Source: Billgrantia aerodenitrificans (GTDB taxonomy: Bacteria; Pseudomonadota; Gammaproteobacteria; Pseudomonadales; Halomonadaceae). From it: a stretch of 64,000 nt of DNA. The first letter of the stretch is position 1, and each line of letters starts with the position of its first letter. The translations under genes and the position numbers were made by a program. The stretch covers positions 62,001-126,000 of the forward strand of contig NZ_JABFTV010000001.1 of NCBI RefSeq assembly GCF_021404405.1. Direction: 5' to 3'. The notes under the pieces are model-generated. The model was not told the DNA's origin. It saw only the letters and a list, made by a program, of their open reading frames with translations, and searched no databases. This document shows, piece by piece, positions 11,734 through 24,647 of the stretch.

Positions 11734-12936
11734 ATGGCCACTGCATTGGAAGCGAAAGGGCCCCGGCAGACCTCCCTGGCACTGGGGGCTCTGCTGCTGG
11801 CTGGCGCTGTGTTGATCGGCCTGGCCTATGGTACCCGCCTGGGTCTGCTGATGATCGTCGGGGCACTGCTCGGCGTGTCGCTCTACCATGCCGCCTTCGG
11901 CTTCACTGCCGCCTGGCGGGTGTTCATCAGCGAGCGACGCGGGCGCGGGCTGCGCGCCCAGATGGTGATGCTGGCCATCGCCGTGCTGCTGTTCTTTCCC
12001 GCCCTGGGGGCGGGCACCCTGTGGGGCCAGAGTGTGACCGGCTTCGTCTCTCCGATAGGCATCTCGGTGGTGGTGGGCGCCTTCCTCTTCGGCATCGGCA
12101 TGCAGCTCGGCGGTGGCTGTGCCTCGGGCACGCTGTTCACCGCCGGCGGCGGTAACGCCCGCATGGTCATCACCCTGATCTTTTTCATCGTCGGCTCGGT
12201 GATCGGCAGCGCTCACTTCACCTGGTGGATGGGCTTGCCGGCCTTTCAGCCGGTATCGCTGGTACAGACCTTCGGCGCCGGCGGCGGTATCGCCGTGAGC
12301 CTGACTCTGTTCGCTGCCATTGCCGCATCCACCATATTGCTGGAGAAGCGCCGTCACGGCGGTCTTGAGGAGGCGCCGCGGGCCAACTTCAGCCAGGGGC
12401 GTTGGCTCACCGGGCCCTGGCCCTTGCTGCTGGGTGCCGTGGCGCTGGCGCTGCTCAACTTCGCCACCCTGGCGCTTGCCGGGCGCCCTTGGGGCATCAC
12501 CTCCGCTTTTGCCCTGTGGGGGGCCAAGGTCTACGAGTTCCTTGGCGGCGACGTGAGCCAGTGGGGCTACTGGCAGAGTCCCGACAATGCCGCGGCGCTG
12601 CGCGCCAGCGTGTGGAGCGACATCACCACGGTGATGAACGTGGGTATCATCCTCGGTGCCATGGTGGCCGCCACGCTGGCCGGGCGCTTCGCGCCGACCC
12701 TGCGCATTCCGTTTGGCTCGGTGATGGCGGCGGTGATCGGCGGGCTGATGCTGGGCTATGGCGCGCGACTCGCCTTCGGTTGCAACATCGGCGCCTACTT
12801 CAGCGGCATCGCTTCCGGCAGCCTGCACGGCTGGGTGTGGCTGGTGGCGGGTTTTGCCGGCAATGCGGTCGGCGTGCGACTGCGTCCGCTATTCTTCGGG
12901 CGCCCCAGCGAGGGATCCCGGGCCAAGAGCGGCTGA
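11734..12936 (+). CDS. YeeE/YedE family (TsuA-like) thiosulfate/sulfur transporter
   Basis: A 400-residue polytopic inner-membrane protein with about ten hydrophobic segments. It carries the duplicated cysteine-bearing loops of the YeeE/YedE family: [19 protein letters not shown] near residues 127-145 and [20 protein letters not shown] near 346-365. In characterised TsuA these cysteines line the thiosulfate path. The start at 11734 follows AAGGAGAA. No TusA- or TsuB-like gene is adjacent, and it lies alone between trpS and maeA, so the substrate is inferred only from family. Confidence 0.85.
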   Translation: MATALEAKGPRQTSLALGALLLAGAVLIGLAYGTRLGLLMIVGALLGVSLYHAAFGFTAAWRVFISERRGRGLRAQMVMLAIAVLLFFPALGAGTLWGQSVTGFVSPIGISVVVGAFLFGIGMQLGGGCASGTLFTAGGGNARMVITLIFFIVGSVIGSAHFTWWMGLPAFQPVSLVQTFGAGGGIAVSLTLFAAIAASTILLEKRRHGGLEEAPRANFSQGRWLTGPWPLLLGAVALALLNFATLALAGRPWGITSAFALWGAKVYEFLGGDVSQWGYWQSPDNAAALRASVWSDITTVMNVGIILGAMVAATLAGRFAPTLRIPFGSVMAAVIGGLMLGYGARLAFGCNIGAYFSGIASGSLHGWVWLVAGFAGNAVGVRLRPLFFGRPSEGSRAKSG

Positions 12937-13060
12937 GTCGGTGCGCCATGGTGCGGGAGGCGTGGTAGAGTTACGCCAAAGCGCCACCAGAGCGCTCGGG
13001 AAACCCGCCTGTCGAGCGATTCCCTACGGCCCGGTTCCAGTCACCGTATCGAGACAAGAG

Positions 13061-14737
13061 ATGCCTGAAAGCAAACGTCCACTTTACATTCCCTACGCTG
13101 GTCCTTCGCTGCTCGAGATGCCGCTGCTCAACAAGGGCAGCGCCTTCACTCGCGAGGAGCGGCTCGAATTCAACCTGGTCGGGCTGCTACCGCAGAACGT
13201 CGAGTCCATCGAGGAGCAGGCGGAGCGGGCCTACCACCAGTACCAGCAGTGCCATAGCGACCTGGAGCGGCATATCCACCTGCGGGCGATCCAGGACGAC
13301 AACGAGACGCTCTACTATCACATGGTCATGGAGCATCTCGAGGAGATGCTGCCGATCATCTACACCCCCACGGTGGGGCAGGCCTGCGAGGAGTTCTCCA
13401 ACATCTACCGCAGCCACCGCGGTCTGTTCATCAGCTACCCCGACCGGGAGCGGATGGATGACATCCTGCGCAGCGCCACCAAAGACAAAGTCAAGGTGAT
13501 CGTGGTCACCGACGGCGAGCGTATTCTCGGTCTCGGCGATCAGGGTATCGGCGGCATGGGCATCCCCATCGGCAAGCTGGCGCTGTATACCGCCTGTGGC
13601 GGCATCAGCCCAGCCTATACGCTGCCGATCATGCTCGACGTGGGCACCAACAATCAGACGTTGCTCGACGATCCCATGTACATGGGCTGGCGTCACCCGC
13701 GCATCTCCCAGGAGGAATATGACGTCTTCCTCGAGGACTTCATCGCCGCGGTTAAACGGCGCTGGCCCAACGTGCTGCTGCAGTTCGAGGACTTCGCCCA
13801 GGCCAATGCGGTGCCGCTGCTGGAGCGCTATCGCGACCAGTTATGCTGCTTCAACGATGACGTGCAGGGCACTGCGGCGGTGGCCGTGGGCACCCTGATG
13901 GCGGCCTGCCAGGCCCGTGACGAGACCATCGCCGACCAGCGCGTGGTGTTCGTCGGCGCCGGCTCCGCTGGCTGCGGCATCGCCGAGCAGGTCGTCATTG
14001 CCATGCAGGCCGAAGGCCTCAGCGAGAAGGAGGCGCGGCGGCGGGTGTTCATGGTCGACCGCGAGGGGCTCGTCACCAGCGATCAGGAGTGGCTGCGCGA
14101 CTTCCAGCGCCGCCTGGCTCACGATCCGGCGCTGGTCAAAGAGTGGCAGGACCAGTCGCTGCTCGAGGTGGCGCGTCACATCAAACCCACCGTGTTGATC
14201 GGTGTCTCGGGGCAGCCGGGGCTGTTCTCCGAGGAGGTCATCCGCGCCATGCATGCCGGCTGCGAGCGCCCGGTGATCATGCCGCTCTCCAACCCTACCT
14301 CCCGCGTCGAGGCCGTGCCGGCGGACGTGATCGAGTGGACCAACGGCCAGGCCCTGGTGGCCACCGGCAGTCCCTTCCCGCCGGTGGAGTACGAGGGCAA
14401 GATCTACCCCATCGCCCAGTGCAACAACGCCTACATCTTCCCCGGCATCGGTCTCGGCGTGGTGGCCAGCGGTGCCAAGCGCATCACCGATACCATGCTG
14501 ATGACCGCGTCCCGGGCGCTGGCCCGCGAGGCGCCGCTGGTGAAGGAGGGCAAGGGGGCATTGTTGCCGCCGCTGTCCCACATCCGCGAGCTTTCCAAGG
14601 CCATTGCCTTCGAAGTCGCCGCCCAGGCCCAGCAGGAGGGGATGGCGCTGCGCACCGACGGCATCAAGCTGCGTCAGGCCATCGAGCGCAGCAGCTGGAC
14701 GCCGGAGTATCGCAGCTATCGGCGACGCTCGTTCTGA
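13061..14737 (+). CDS. maeA: NAD-dependent malic enzyme
   Basis: Oxidatively decarboxylates malate to pyruvate. The 558-residue protein is close in length to E. coli MaeA. It has the N-terminal malic domain ([17 protein letters not shown], and the [19 protein letters not shown] signature near residues 150-168). The NAD-binding domain contains [17 protein letters not shown] near 296-312. The ATG at 13061 begins a typical MaeA N-terminus ([21 protein letters not shown]); the long frame extending upstream overlaps the transporter gene. A strong shared terminator separates it from the convergent acnA. Confidence 0.95.
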   Translation: MPESKRPLYIPYAGPSLLEMPLLNKGSAFTREERLEFNLVGLLPQNVESIEEQAERAYHQYQQCHSDLERHIHLRAIQDDNETLYYHMVMEHLEEMLPIIYTPTVGQACEEFSNIYRSHRGLFISYPDRERMDDILRSATKDKVKVIVVTDGERILGLGDQGIGGMGIPIGKLALYTACGGISPAYTLPIMLDVGTNNQTLLDDPMYMGWRHPRISQEEYDVFLEDFIAAVKRRWPNVLLQFEDFAQANAVPLLERYRDQLCCFNDDVQGTAAVAVGTLMAACQARDETIADQRVVFVGAGSAGCGIAEQVVIAMQAEGLSEKEARRRVFMVDREGLVTSDQEWLRDFQRRLAHDPALVKEWQDQSLLEVARHIKPTVLIGVSGQPGLFSEEVIRAMHAGCERPVIMPLSNPTSRVEAVPADVIEWTNGQALVATGSPFPPVEYEGKIYPIAQCNNAYIFPGIGLGVVASGAKRITDTMLMTASRALAREAPLVKEGKGALLPPLSHIRELSKAIAFEVAAQAQQEGMALRTDGIKLRQAIERSSWTPEYRSYRRRSF

Positions 14738-14761
14738 ACCAGAAGCACTAGCCCTGCAATG

Positions 14762-14797
14762 GCAAAGGCCCTGCCGGTTTTCCGGCAGGGCCTTTGC
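14762..14797. terminator. Bidirectional terminator between maeA and acnA
   Basis: A perfect 16-bp stem (14762-14777 with 14782-14797) and TTTT loop. The stem begins with A-rich and ends with T-rich bases, so it can act on both converging transcripts. Confidence 0.85.
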
Positions 14798-14819
14798 GTG
14801 AGGGCAGGTTGGTAGAGGC

Positions 14820-17570
<2,751 letters not shown>

Positions 17571-17740
17571 GAAGGCCTCCTGTCACGGTTGAGAACGGTC
17601 CTTTTCGTACTCTCGTCTTTATCACATGGTCATGATAGGTCCCCCTTTCAAGCGCTGCCCAAGGTTTCTATGCTGAAGGAAAATCCGTTGCATGGCGCCG
17701 AGGCTCCGCCGGGGGAGGAGTTGGCGCCGGGAGTTTCGTC

Positions 17741-19059
<1,319 letters not shown>

Positions 19060-19100
19060 ACAAACCTGGAAGCTGCTTGGCTATAAGCCCGCGGCTTCCT

Positions 19101-19197
19101 GGCGACAGGCCCGTTCGGGGGCGCTGTGAACCCATCCCTGGGCGCTACCGATGCCATCCATGGCATCGGACCCCCTCTCAGGCCTGCCCCCAGCGCC
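19101..19197 (-). repeat. Palindromic intergenic repeat, copy C (inverted)
   Basis: The element lies in reverse orientation between convergent trxB and slyX. The inner stem is 10 bp, 19148-19157 with 19160-19169 (CCGATGCCAT arms), unlike the inner stems of copies A, B and D yet fully paired. The conserved 27-nt segment occupies about 19122-19148 on the complementary strand. Outer arms are less regular than in the other copies. Confidence 0.8.
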
Positions 19198-19233
19198 GCT
19201 TGTGTTGGTGGCGTCAATCTCTGGCCAGGCGGG

Positions 19234-19503
19234 TCAATAGTGCGGTGGCACCTCATCCTGCGGTGACGGTGCCGCCATCTCCGCTTCCTGCAATGCCTGC
19301 TGCTGATCGCGCAGCTTCTCCTGCATCAGCGCATTGATGCGCTCCAGCTGAGCCAGGCGCCGCTCCTGGCCGGCGACGGCCTGATCCAGCGTGTCGAGCC
19401 AGTGCTCCTGGTAGGCGATACGGCTTTCCAGCGCCTCCAGGCGTGCAGCGAGCGCATTCTCGGGGCTCATGCTAGAATCGTCGCGCTGCGTGTCGCTGTT
19501 CAT
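19234..19503 (-). CDS. slyX: SlyX family protein
   Basis: A short, almost entirely coiled-coil protein: AARLEALESRIAYQEHWLDTLDQAVAGQE (read in pieces) followed by a glutamine-rich helix and ending PPHY, the hallmark SlyX C-terminus. Function is unknown across the family. The start is uncertain: the ATG at 19501-19503 has a GAAGG upstream and gives 89 residues, the next ATG (MSPEN) gives 78, and the frame opens at 19548. It is convergent with trxB and divergent from the cold-shock-domain gene. Confidence 0.8.
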   Translation of the reverse strand: MNSDTQRDDSSMSPENALAARLEALESRIAYQEHWLDTLDQAVAGQERRLAQLERINALMQEKLRDQQQALQEAEMAAPSPQDEVPPHY

Positions 19504-19596
19504 CGTGACACCTTCATCGGTCGACGAGGCCTCGGGTCGTGTCGTCATAGATATCTCGTTTCAACATTCCACATAACAAGTGAGCAATACGGATCC

Positions 19597-20061
19597 ATGA
19601 ATCGCAAGGTTATCTTTCGCTGTACGTTGATCAGCCTATTATTGGCACTGCCGGCTCCACTGCTGATCGTTCTCTTTCTCTCGCTGTTCGGCGGCGAGCT
19701 GGCGGCTCAGCTGTTCCCCATTCTGGAGGGCGGCGGCGTGGCGCCGGGCTATCTTGCCGTGGCTGCCGCCGCCTTCGTGCTGCTGCTGATCGCCACTCTC
19801 ACCCTTCACGCCTTCAGCCCCCGGCTTGCGGTACTCGCCGAGGTGGAAAACGACGACCGCGAAATCGGCGAAGTGAAGTGGTTCAACGTCAACAAGGGTT
19901 ACGGCTTCATCAAGCGCGAGACGGGTGAAGACGTGTTCGTCCATTTTCGCGCCATTCGCGGTCGTGGCCACCGTACCCTGGCCGAGGGCCAGAAGGTGCG
20001 CTACCACGTGATCGAAAATGATCGGGGGCTGCAGGCCGACGACGTCACGGTAATAACTTGA
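19597..20061 (+). CDS. Membrane-anchored cold-shock-domain protein
   Basis: A 154-residue protein combining two features. There are two predicted transmembrane helices (about residues 7-32 and 51-71) and a complete C-terminal cold-shock domain (about 90-154). The domain has both RNA-binding motifs, KGYGFI at 100-105 and DVFVHF at 112-117, and begins GEVKWFNVNKGYGF. The domain should face the cytoplasm and bind single-stranded RNA or DNA. Cold-shock proteins are normally soluble and about 70 residues, so the anchor is unusual. No strong ribosome site is visible. It ends before a clear terminator shared with the convergent unknown gene. Confidence 0.85.
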   Translation: MNRKVIFRCTLISLLLALPAPLLIVLFLSLFGGELAAQLFPILEGGGVAPGYLAVAAAAFVLLLIATLTLHAFSPRLAVLAEVENDDREIGEVKWFNVNKGYGFIKRETGEDVFVHFRAIRGRGHRTLAEGQKVRYHVIENDRGLQADDVTVIT

Positions 20062-20167
20062 ACGAAGCGCCTGTGCTCGACCAGGCGTTGTTGGAGTGTG
20101 GAAAGAGAGCACTTCCGCCTAGCCTGGTCATCGCTCGCCAGCTTTCGCCAGCTGGTCAGGCTCAAGA

Positions 20168-20195
20168 ACATCGCCCCGCTTTCGCGGGGCGATGT
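20168..20195. terminator. Bidirectional terminator between convergent genes
   Basis: A perfect 12-bp stem (20168-20179 with 20184-20195), loop TTTC, followed on the plus strand by CGTTTCGG. It lies between the cold-shock-domain gene and the unknown minus-strand gene. Confidence 0.7.
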
Positions 20196-20204
20196 CGTTT
20201 CGGG

Positions 20205-20612
20205 TCACTGGCCGGAGTCGGGCCAGTCGATGGCGCCTTCGTTGCCGTCGGGGAGCACCTGCCAGAAGCGGTCGGGGTCGTCGCCGGGCTGCCAGCCGCC
20301 CAGCGAGCAGCGCACTTCGCAGCCGAGCCGGGCGGCGGCGTCGCGGGCGCAGTCGCAGTCCCGCGGCCAGGGCGTACGGTCGCTGTCGAACCACAGGCTG
20401 GCAAAGCCGTCGGCGGCTTTCTCCACCAGCAGTACCGGCACGACCTGCCCGTCGTAGTGGCCCCGGGTCTGCCACTTGTTGCGCCCGGCCGCACGCAGCG
20501 GGGCTGCGTCCAGCGCTTCGCCCAACCAGGCGTCGATGGCCTCGAGCGGCGCCTGGCGCAGGTAGACCTCGATGTCCGGATAGTGCAGTTGGCTGTCGTG
20601 CGAGTCGGGCAT
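20205..20612 (-). CDS. Conserved hypothetical protein downstream of dapE
   Basis: I do not recognise a family. The 135-residue product is acidic and tryptophan-rich, with no signal peptide or membrane segment. It contains an Asp/Cys cluster (WPRDCDCARDAAARLGCEVRC) and the C-terminal segment WQVLPDGNEGAIDWPDS. It starts 22 bp after the dapE stop in the same direction, with AAGGAAG just before the ATG, so it is likely the last gene of the dap unit. Codon use resembles its neighbours, so it is probably real. Confidence 0.75.
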   Translation of the reverse strand: MPDSHDSQLHYPDIEVYLRQAPLEAIDAWLGEALDAAPLRAAGRNKWQTRGHYDGQVVPVLLVEKAADGFASLWFDSDRTPWPRDCDCARDAAARLGCEVRCSLGGWQPGDDPDRFWQVLPDGNEGAIDWPDSGQ

Positions 20613-20634
20613 GGTGAACTCTTCCTTGGCGTAT

Positions 20635-21807
20635 TCAGGGCTGGGCGGAGCCGTTGACGAAGAGCTTACCCAGAATCGCTTCGTAGATCCGGCTCAGGTC
20701 GTCCAGATCGGCGGCACGCACGCGTTCGTTGGTCTGGTGAATGGTGGCGTTACGCGGCCCCAGCTCCACCACCTGGCTGCCCAGGGTGGCGATGAAGCGT
20801 CCGTCCGAGGTGCCGCCGCTGGTGGAGAGCTTGGGACGCCGGCCGAGTACGGCTTCGACACCGTGCAGGGCGGCATCCACCAGTTCGCCTTCGGCGGTCA
20901 GGAACGGCTCGCCGTTGAGGGTCCAGTCAAGCTGATACTCGAGGCCGTGGGCGTCGAGGATGGCCTGGGTGCGCTCGCGCAGCTGCTCGTGGGTCACCTC
21001 GGTGGAGAAACGGAAGTTGAACACCACCTCCACGTCGCCGGGGATCACGTTGGTGGCCCCGGTGCCGGCGCGGATGTTGGAGATCTGAAAGCTGGTAGCG
21101 GGGAAGAAGTCGTTGCCCGAGTCCCAGTGTTCACGCACCAGGGCATCGAGCGCAGGCATGGCCTGGTGGATGGGATTGCGCGCCAGGTGCGGGTAGGCCA
21201 CGTGGCCCTGGATGCCCCTGATGTGCAGCACGCCGCCCAGTGAGCCGCGGCGGCCGTTCTTGATCACGTCGCCCAGCACGTCGGTGGAGGAGGGCTCGCC
21301 GACAACGCAGTAGTCGAGGCGTTCGTTGCGCTCGCGCAGATGCTCGACCACGGCCCGGGTGCCGTCCACCGCCGGACCCTCCTCGTCGGAGGTGATCAGA
21401 AAGGCGATACGACCATGGTGGTCGGGGTGGGCGCTGACGAAGCGCTCCACCGCGGTGATCATGGCCGCCAGGCTGCCCTTCATGTCGGCGGAGCCGCGGC
21501 CTCGCAGCATGCCGTCGTCATCGATGCAGGGCTCGAAGGGCGGGTACTCCCAGTAGGTGTGCGGCCCGCTCGGTACCACGTCGGTATGGCCGGCGAAGGC
21601 CAGCACGGGACCGTGGTGGCCGTGGGTCGCCCAGAAGTTTTCCACGTCGCCGAAGGGCAAACGTTCGACGTGAAAGCCGAGCCGCTCCAGGCGCTCGATC
21701 ATCAGCGCCTGGCAGCCCAGGTCATCGGGAGTGACCGAGGGCCGGCGGATCAGCTCCATGGCGAGCTGCAGGGTGGGGGAGAGCCCCTGTGGCTCAGTCG
21801 TTGGCAT
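20635..21807 (-). CDS. dapE: Succinyl-diaminopimelate desuccinylase
   Basis: Zinc hydrolase releasing succinate from N-succinyl-LL-diaminopimelate in the lysine/peptidoglycan precursor pathway. The 390-residue M20-family protein shows the metal histidine in [11 protein letters not shown] and the [15 protein letters not shown] bridging-aspartate segment. It also has [12 protein letters not shown] with the catalytic glutamate, and [11 protein letters not shown] near the C-terminus. It overlaps the dapD stop by 14 nt, implying translational coupling. Confidence 0.97.
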   Translation of the reverse strand: MPTTEPQGLSPTLQLAMELIRRPSVTPDDLGCQALMIERLERLGFHVERLPFGDVENFWATHGHHGPVLAFAGHTDVVPSGPHTYWEYPPFEPCIDDDGMLRGRGSADMKGSLAAMITAVERFVSAHPDHHGRIAFLITSDEEGPAVDGTRAVVEHLRERNERLDYCVVGEPSSTDVLGDVIKNGRRGSLGGVLHIRGIQGHVAYPHLARNPIHQAMPALDALVREHWDSGNDFFPATSFQISNIRAGTGATNVIPGDVEVVFNFRFSTEVTHEQLRERTQAILDAHGLEYQLDWTLNGEPFLTAEGELVDAALHGVEAVLGRRPKLSTSGGTSDGRFIATLGSQVVELGPRNATIHQTNERVRAADLDDLSRIYEAILGKLFVNGSAQP

Positions 21808-22819
21808 GCAGGGCCTCGTTGAGCGCGATGGCGCTCTTGTTGGTCAGGCACTCGATGCGGCCGTTCTGCGAGTTGCGGCGCAGCAGCAGGTCGCTCTGAC
21901 CGGCCAGCTCGCGGGCCGCCACGGTCTTGACCTCCTGACCCTGGTCGTCGAGCAGGGTGACCTTGGCCCCGGCGGTGATGTATAGCCCGGCTTCCACGGT
22001 GCAGCGGTCGCCCAGGGGGATACCGATACCGGCATTGGCACCGATCAGGCAGCCTTCGCCGACCTTGATCACGATGTTGCCGCCGCCGGAGAGGGTGCCC
22101 ATGGTGGAGCAGCCGCCGCCCAGGTCGGAGCCCTTGCCCACCAGCACGCCGGCGGAGATACGGCCCTCGATCATGCCGGGGCCTTCGGTGCCGGCATTGA
22201 AGTTGACGAAGCCCTCGTGCATCACGGTGGTGCCTTCGCCGAGATAGGCGCCCAGGCGTACCCGGGCGGTGTCGGCGATGCGCACCCCGCTGGGCACCAC
22301 GTAGTCGGTCATCTTGGGGAACTTGTCGACGCAATCCACCGACAGCGCGCGGCCTTCGAGGCGCGCCTTGAGGCGCCGGGCGGGCAGCTCCTCGATGTCG
22401 ATCGGGCCTTCGTTGGTCCAGGCCACGTTACGCAGCAGGCCGAACATGCCGGTGAGGTCGAGTCCGTGGGGCTTGACCAGACGGTGCGACAGCAGGTGCA
22501 GCTTGAGGTACACCTCGGGCACGCTCTGCGGCGGCACGTCGCTATCGATGAAGGTGGCAACCAGCGGACGCTGGCTTCCCGCCAGTGCCTCGGCCAGTTC
22601 GGCCTGGGCCACGTGGCCTGCGGCCTTGAGCGCCTCGGCGATGTCGCTGCAGTGTTCCGGCAGGAAGCTGACGGCGCCGTTGCCGTTGGGGATGTCGAGC
22701 ACCTTGCCGACGGCTTCCACCAGGCTGGCATCCGGTTTGAACAGCGGAGCCGGATAATAGATCTCCAGCCAGTCGCCCTGGGTGTTCTGGGTGCCGATTC
22801 CGAAGGCAAAACTCAACAT
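21794..22819 (-). CDS. dapD: Tetrahydrodipicolinate N-succinyltransferase
   Basis: Succinylates tetrahydrodipicolinate, the committing step of the succinylase branch. The 341-residue protein is the long Pseudomonas-type DapD rather than the 274-residue E. coli type. It has an N-terminal mixed domain, then hexapeptide repeats forming a left-handed beta helix ([27 protein letters not shown] onward, about residues 190-290). The gene is flanked by the ArsC-like gene and dapE, all in the same direction. Confidence 0.96.
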   Translation of the reverse strand: MLSFAFGIGTQNTQGDWLEIYYPAPLFKPDASLVEAVGKVLDIPNGNGAVSFLPEHCSDIAEALKAAGHVAQAELAEALAGSQRPLVATFIDSDVPPQSVPEVYLKLHLLSHRLVKPHGLDLTGMFGLLRNVAWTNEGPIDIEELPARRLKARLEGRALSVDCVDKFPKMTDYVVPSGVRIADTARVRLGAYLGEGTTVMHEGFVNFNAGTEGPGMIEGRISAGVLVGKGSDLGGGCSTMGTLSGGGNIVIKVGEGCLIGANAGIGIPLGDRCTVEAGLYITAGAKVTLLDDQGQEVKTVAARELAGQSDLLLRRNSQNGRIECLTNKSAIALNEALHAND

Positions 22820-22863
22820 GGGGTGTCCTCGTTTCTTGATGGTAAGTCTTTATGGTAAGGGGG

Positions 22864-23208
22864 TCAGCCTTTGAGGTCGTCGTAGTCGCCGTCGCGATAG
22901 CCGACGCGAATCTCGTCGCCGGTATCGAGCAGCGGTCGCTTGAGCAGGGTGGGGTTGGCCATGATCAAGGTGCGGGCCTTGTTGGCGTCGAGATCCTGCT
23001 TGTCCTCTTCGGGGAGATTGCGCCAGGTGGTGCTGCGCCGGTTGAGCGCCTCCATCACCGGCACGCGCGCGAGAATGTGTTCGAGCAGGGCGGCGGAGAG
23101 GCCGTCCTCGCGCAGGTCGTGGACCTGATACGGCAGGCCCTTCTCGTCCAGCGTCTTGCGTGCCTTGCGGCAGGTGTCGCAGTTCTTGATCACGAACAGG
23201 GTTGCCAT
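22864..23208 (-). CDS. ArsC/Spx family protein (YffB-like)
   Basis: A 114-residue thioredoxin-fold protein of the ArsC/Spx/YffB family. It has CDTC at residues 10-13 and the family signature RPLLDTGDEIRVGYRDGDY near the C-terminus. True arsenate reductases have a single cysteine and partner residues; this form is probably a glutathione-dependent or regulatory protein of unknown substrate. Two adjacent ATGs exist (23206-23211). I chose the second because AGGAGG lies only 2 nt before the first. The first ATG overlaps the dapC stop as ATGA. Location between dapC and dapD is conserved in Pseudomonas-like genomes. Confidence 0.82.
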   Translation of the reverse strand: MATLFVIKNCDTCRKARKTLDEKGLPYQVHDLREDGLSAALLEHILARVPVMEALNRRSTTWRNLPEEDKQDLDANKARTLIMANPTLLKRPLLDTGDEIRVGYRDGDYDDLKG

Positions 23209-24488
23209 CATGCCCTCCTTTCGATGAAACGGCGAATCCGGCCGGCGGCTTCGGCGGTGGGCTCGAGTTCGGCCACCAGCGCTAGACGTATGCGTCCGGC
23301 ACCGGGATTGGTGCCGTCGGCGCCCTGGCGCCCCATGCCGTCGCCGGCAGCGGGGCGACCCATCCCGTCGCCGGTAGCGGGGCGACCCATCCCGTCGCCG
23401 GTAGCGGGGCGACCCATATAGGAACCGGGCAGCACGCTGACGTGCTCGGCGGCGAACAGTTCGCGGGTGAAGGCTTCGTCGTCGCCGCCCGGTACCGCCG
23501 GCCATAGGTAGAAACTGGCTTCGGGCGCGGGAAATTCAAGCACCGGGGCGAGAATTTCGGTCACCGCGGCGAACTTCGCGCGGTAGGCATCGCGGTTGGC
23601 ACGTACGTGGGTCTCGTCGTTCCAGGCGGTGATGGAGGCGTACTGCAGCGGCAGCGACATGGCGCAGCCGTGGTAGGTGCGGTAGCGCTTGAACGGGGCG
23701 ATCAGATCGGCGTCGCCGGCGACGAAGCCCGAGCGCAGCCCGGGCAGGTTGGAGCGCTTGGAGAGCGAATGGAACACCAGGCAGCGACGGTAGTCGTGGC
23801 GACCCATCGCTGCGCAGGCCTCCAGCAGCCCCGGTGGCGGCGCGCTCTCGTCGAGATAGAGCTCGGAGTAGCACTCGTCGGAGGCGATGATGAAGTCATG
23901 CTCGTCGGCCAAGGCGATCAGCTTCTCGAACTCCGCCTGCGGCGTCACCGCGCCGGTGGGGTTGCCCGGCGAGCAGAGGAAGAGGATCTGCACCTCACGC
24001 CACACCTCGGCCGACACGGCGTCGAAGTCGGGGCGAAAGCCGCTCTCGGCCCGGCAGTCCAGATAGAGCGGCTGGCCGCCGGCGAGCAGGGTGGCGCCCT
24101 CGTAGATCTGATAGAAGGGATTGGGCACCGCCACCCGTGCCGGGCGGCTGCGGTCCAGCGCGGCTTGGACGAAGGCGAAGATCGCCTCGCGGGTGCCGTT
24201 GACCGGCAGCACCTGGTGCTCGGGGTCGAGCCCGTCGAGACGAAAGCGACGACGGGCCCAGTCGGCAATGGCGCCACGCAGCTCGGGGATACCGGCGGTG
24301 GCCGGATAGCGGGCGAAATCGAGCTGGTGCGCATGCAGCGTGGCCAGTGCCTCGGCGAAGGGCGCATGCTGCGGTTCGCCGATGGTCAGTGGGATGTGCG
24401 CGAGCTGCGCAGGCGGTGTCACACCGGCCTTGAGCGTGGCGAGCTTCTCGAAGGGATAGGGCTTGAGGGCGTCGAGATCGGGGTTCAT
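23208..24488 (-). CDS. dapC: Succinyldiaminopimelate transaminase
   Basis: PLP-dependent aminotransferase making N-succinyl-LL-diaminopimelate. The 426-residue fold type I protein has the PLP lysine in HSLSKRSNLPGLRSGF, LCSPGNPTGAV, and a C-terminal LPGSYMGR... RIRLALVAE segment with the substrate carboxylate arginine. The start at 24486-24488 gives the usual N-terminus (NPDLDALKPYPFEKL). Residues 358-384 are three MGRPATGDG-type nonapeptides not present in the normal family sequence, which reads directly from SY-M-G-R to NPG. A near-consensus promoter lies 56 bp upstream. Confidence 0.95.
   Translation of the reverse strand: MNPDLDALKPYPFEKLATLKAGVTPPAQLAHIPLTIGEPQHAPFAEALATLHAHQLDFARYPATAGIPELRGAIADWARRRFRLDGLDPEHQVLPVNGTREAIFAFVQAALDRSRPARVAVPNPFYQIYEGATLLAGGQPLYLDCRAESGFRPDFDAVSAEVWREVQILFLCSPGNPTGAVTPQAEFEKLIALADEHDFIIASDECYSELYLDESAPPPGLLEACAAMGRHDYRRCLVFHSLSKRSNLPGLRSGFVAGDADLIAPFKRYRTYHGCAMSLPLQYASITAWNDETHVRANRDAYRAKFAAVTEILAPVLEFPAPEASFYLWPAVPGGDDEAFTRELFAAEHVSVLPGSYMGRPATGDGMGRPATGDGMGRPAAGDGMGRQGADGTNPGAGRIRLALVAELEPTAEAAGRIRRFIERRA
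23329..23409 (-). repeat. 27-bp minisatellite inside dapC
   Basis: Three head-to-tail 27-bp units: 23329-23355, 23356-23382 and 23383-23409. The second and third are identical and the first differs at three positions; a partial fourth unit follows. Each unit encodes nine residues (MGRPATGDG or MGRPAAGDG), so gain or loss of units keeps the frame. It falls in a surface loop just before the C-terminal substrate-binding arginine segment. Confidence 0.95.
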
Positions 24489-24543
24489 CGGTGTCCAGGC
24501 GCCGGTAAGCGGCGTCGTTGTCGTGGCTGCGGGCAGACCGACG

Positions 24544-24572
24544 ATTATAGGGAAGCCCCTGACTTGCCTCAA
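24544..24572 (-). promoter_or_regulatory. Near-consensus sigma-70 promoter for dapC
   Basis: On the minus strand, -35 TTGAGG (24567-24572), a 17-bp spacer and a perfect -10 TATAAT (24544-24549). Transcription would begin about 50 nt before the dapC start codon. It is the best-matching promoter in the window. Confidence 0.8.
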
Positions 24573-24630
24573 ACCAATCGCGCCCGGCTTAAAGCAATCG
24601 CGCTCGGCGCGGACCAATAGCGCTCCTGGC
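24571..24630 (-). repeat. Three 20-bp direct repeats upstream of the dapC promoter
   Basis: Imperfect tandem units at 24571-24590, 24591-24610 and 24611-24630. On the minus strand each carries GCGC, G or T, ATTG, G or C, TT. The block abuts the -35 of the dapC promoter, and the period is two helical turns. It lies between the glnD stop and dapC. It could bind a regulator, but none is identified. Confidence 0.75.
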
Positions 24631-24647
24631 GCTAAGCGCGGCGGGTC

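Noticed and set aside
24571-24630. Possible CRISPR-like array (regularly spaced repeats)
   Set aside because: The units are contiguous 20-bp direct repeats without spacers, only three in number, and no cas genes are near. Read instead as a possible regulator-binding array.
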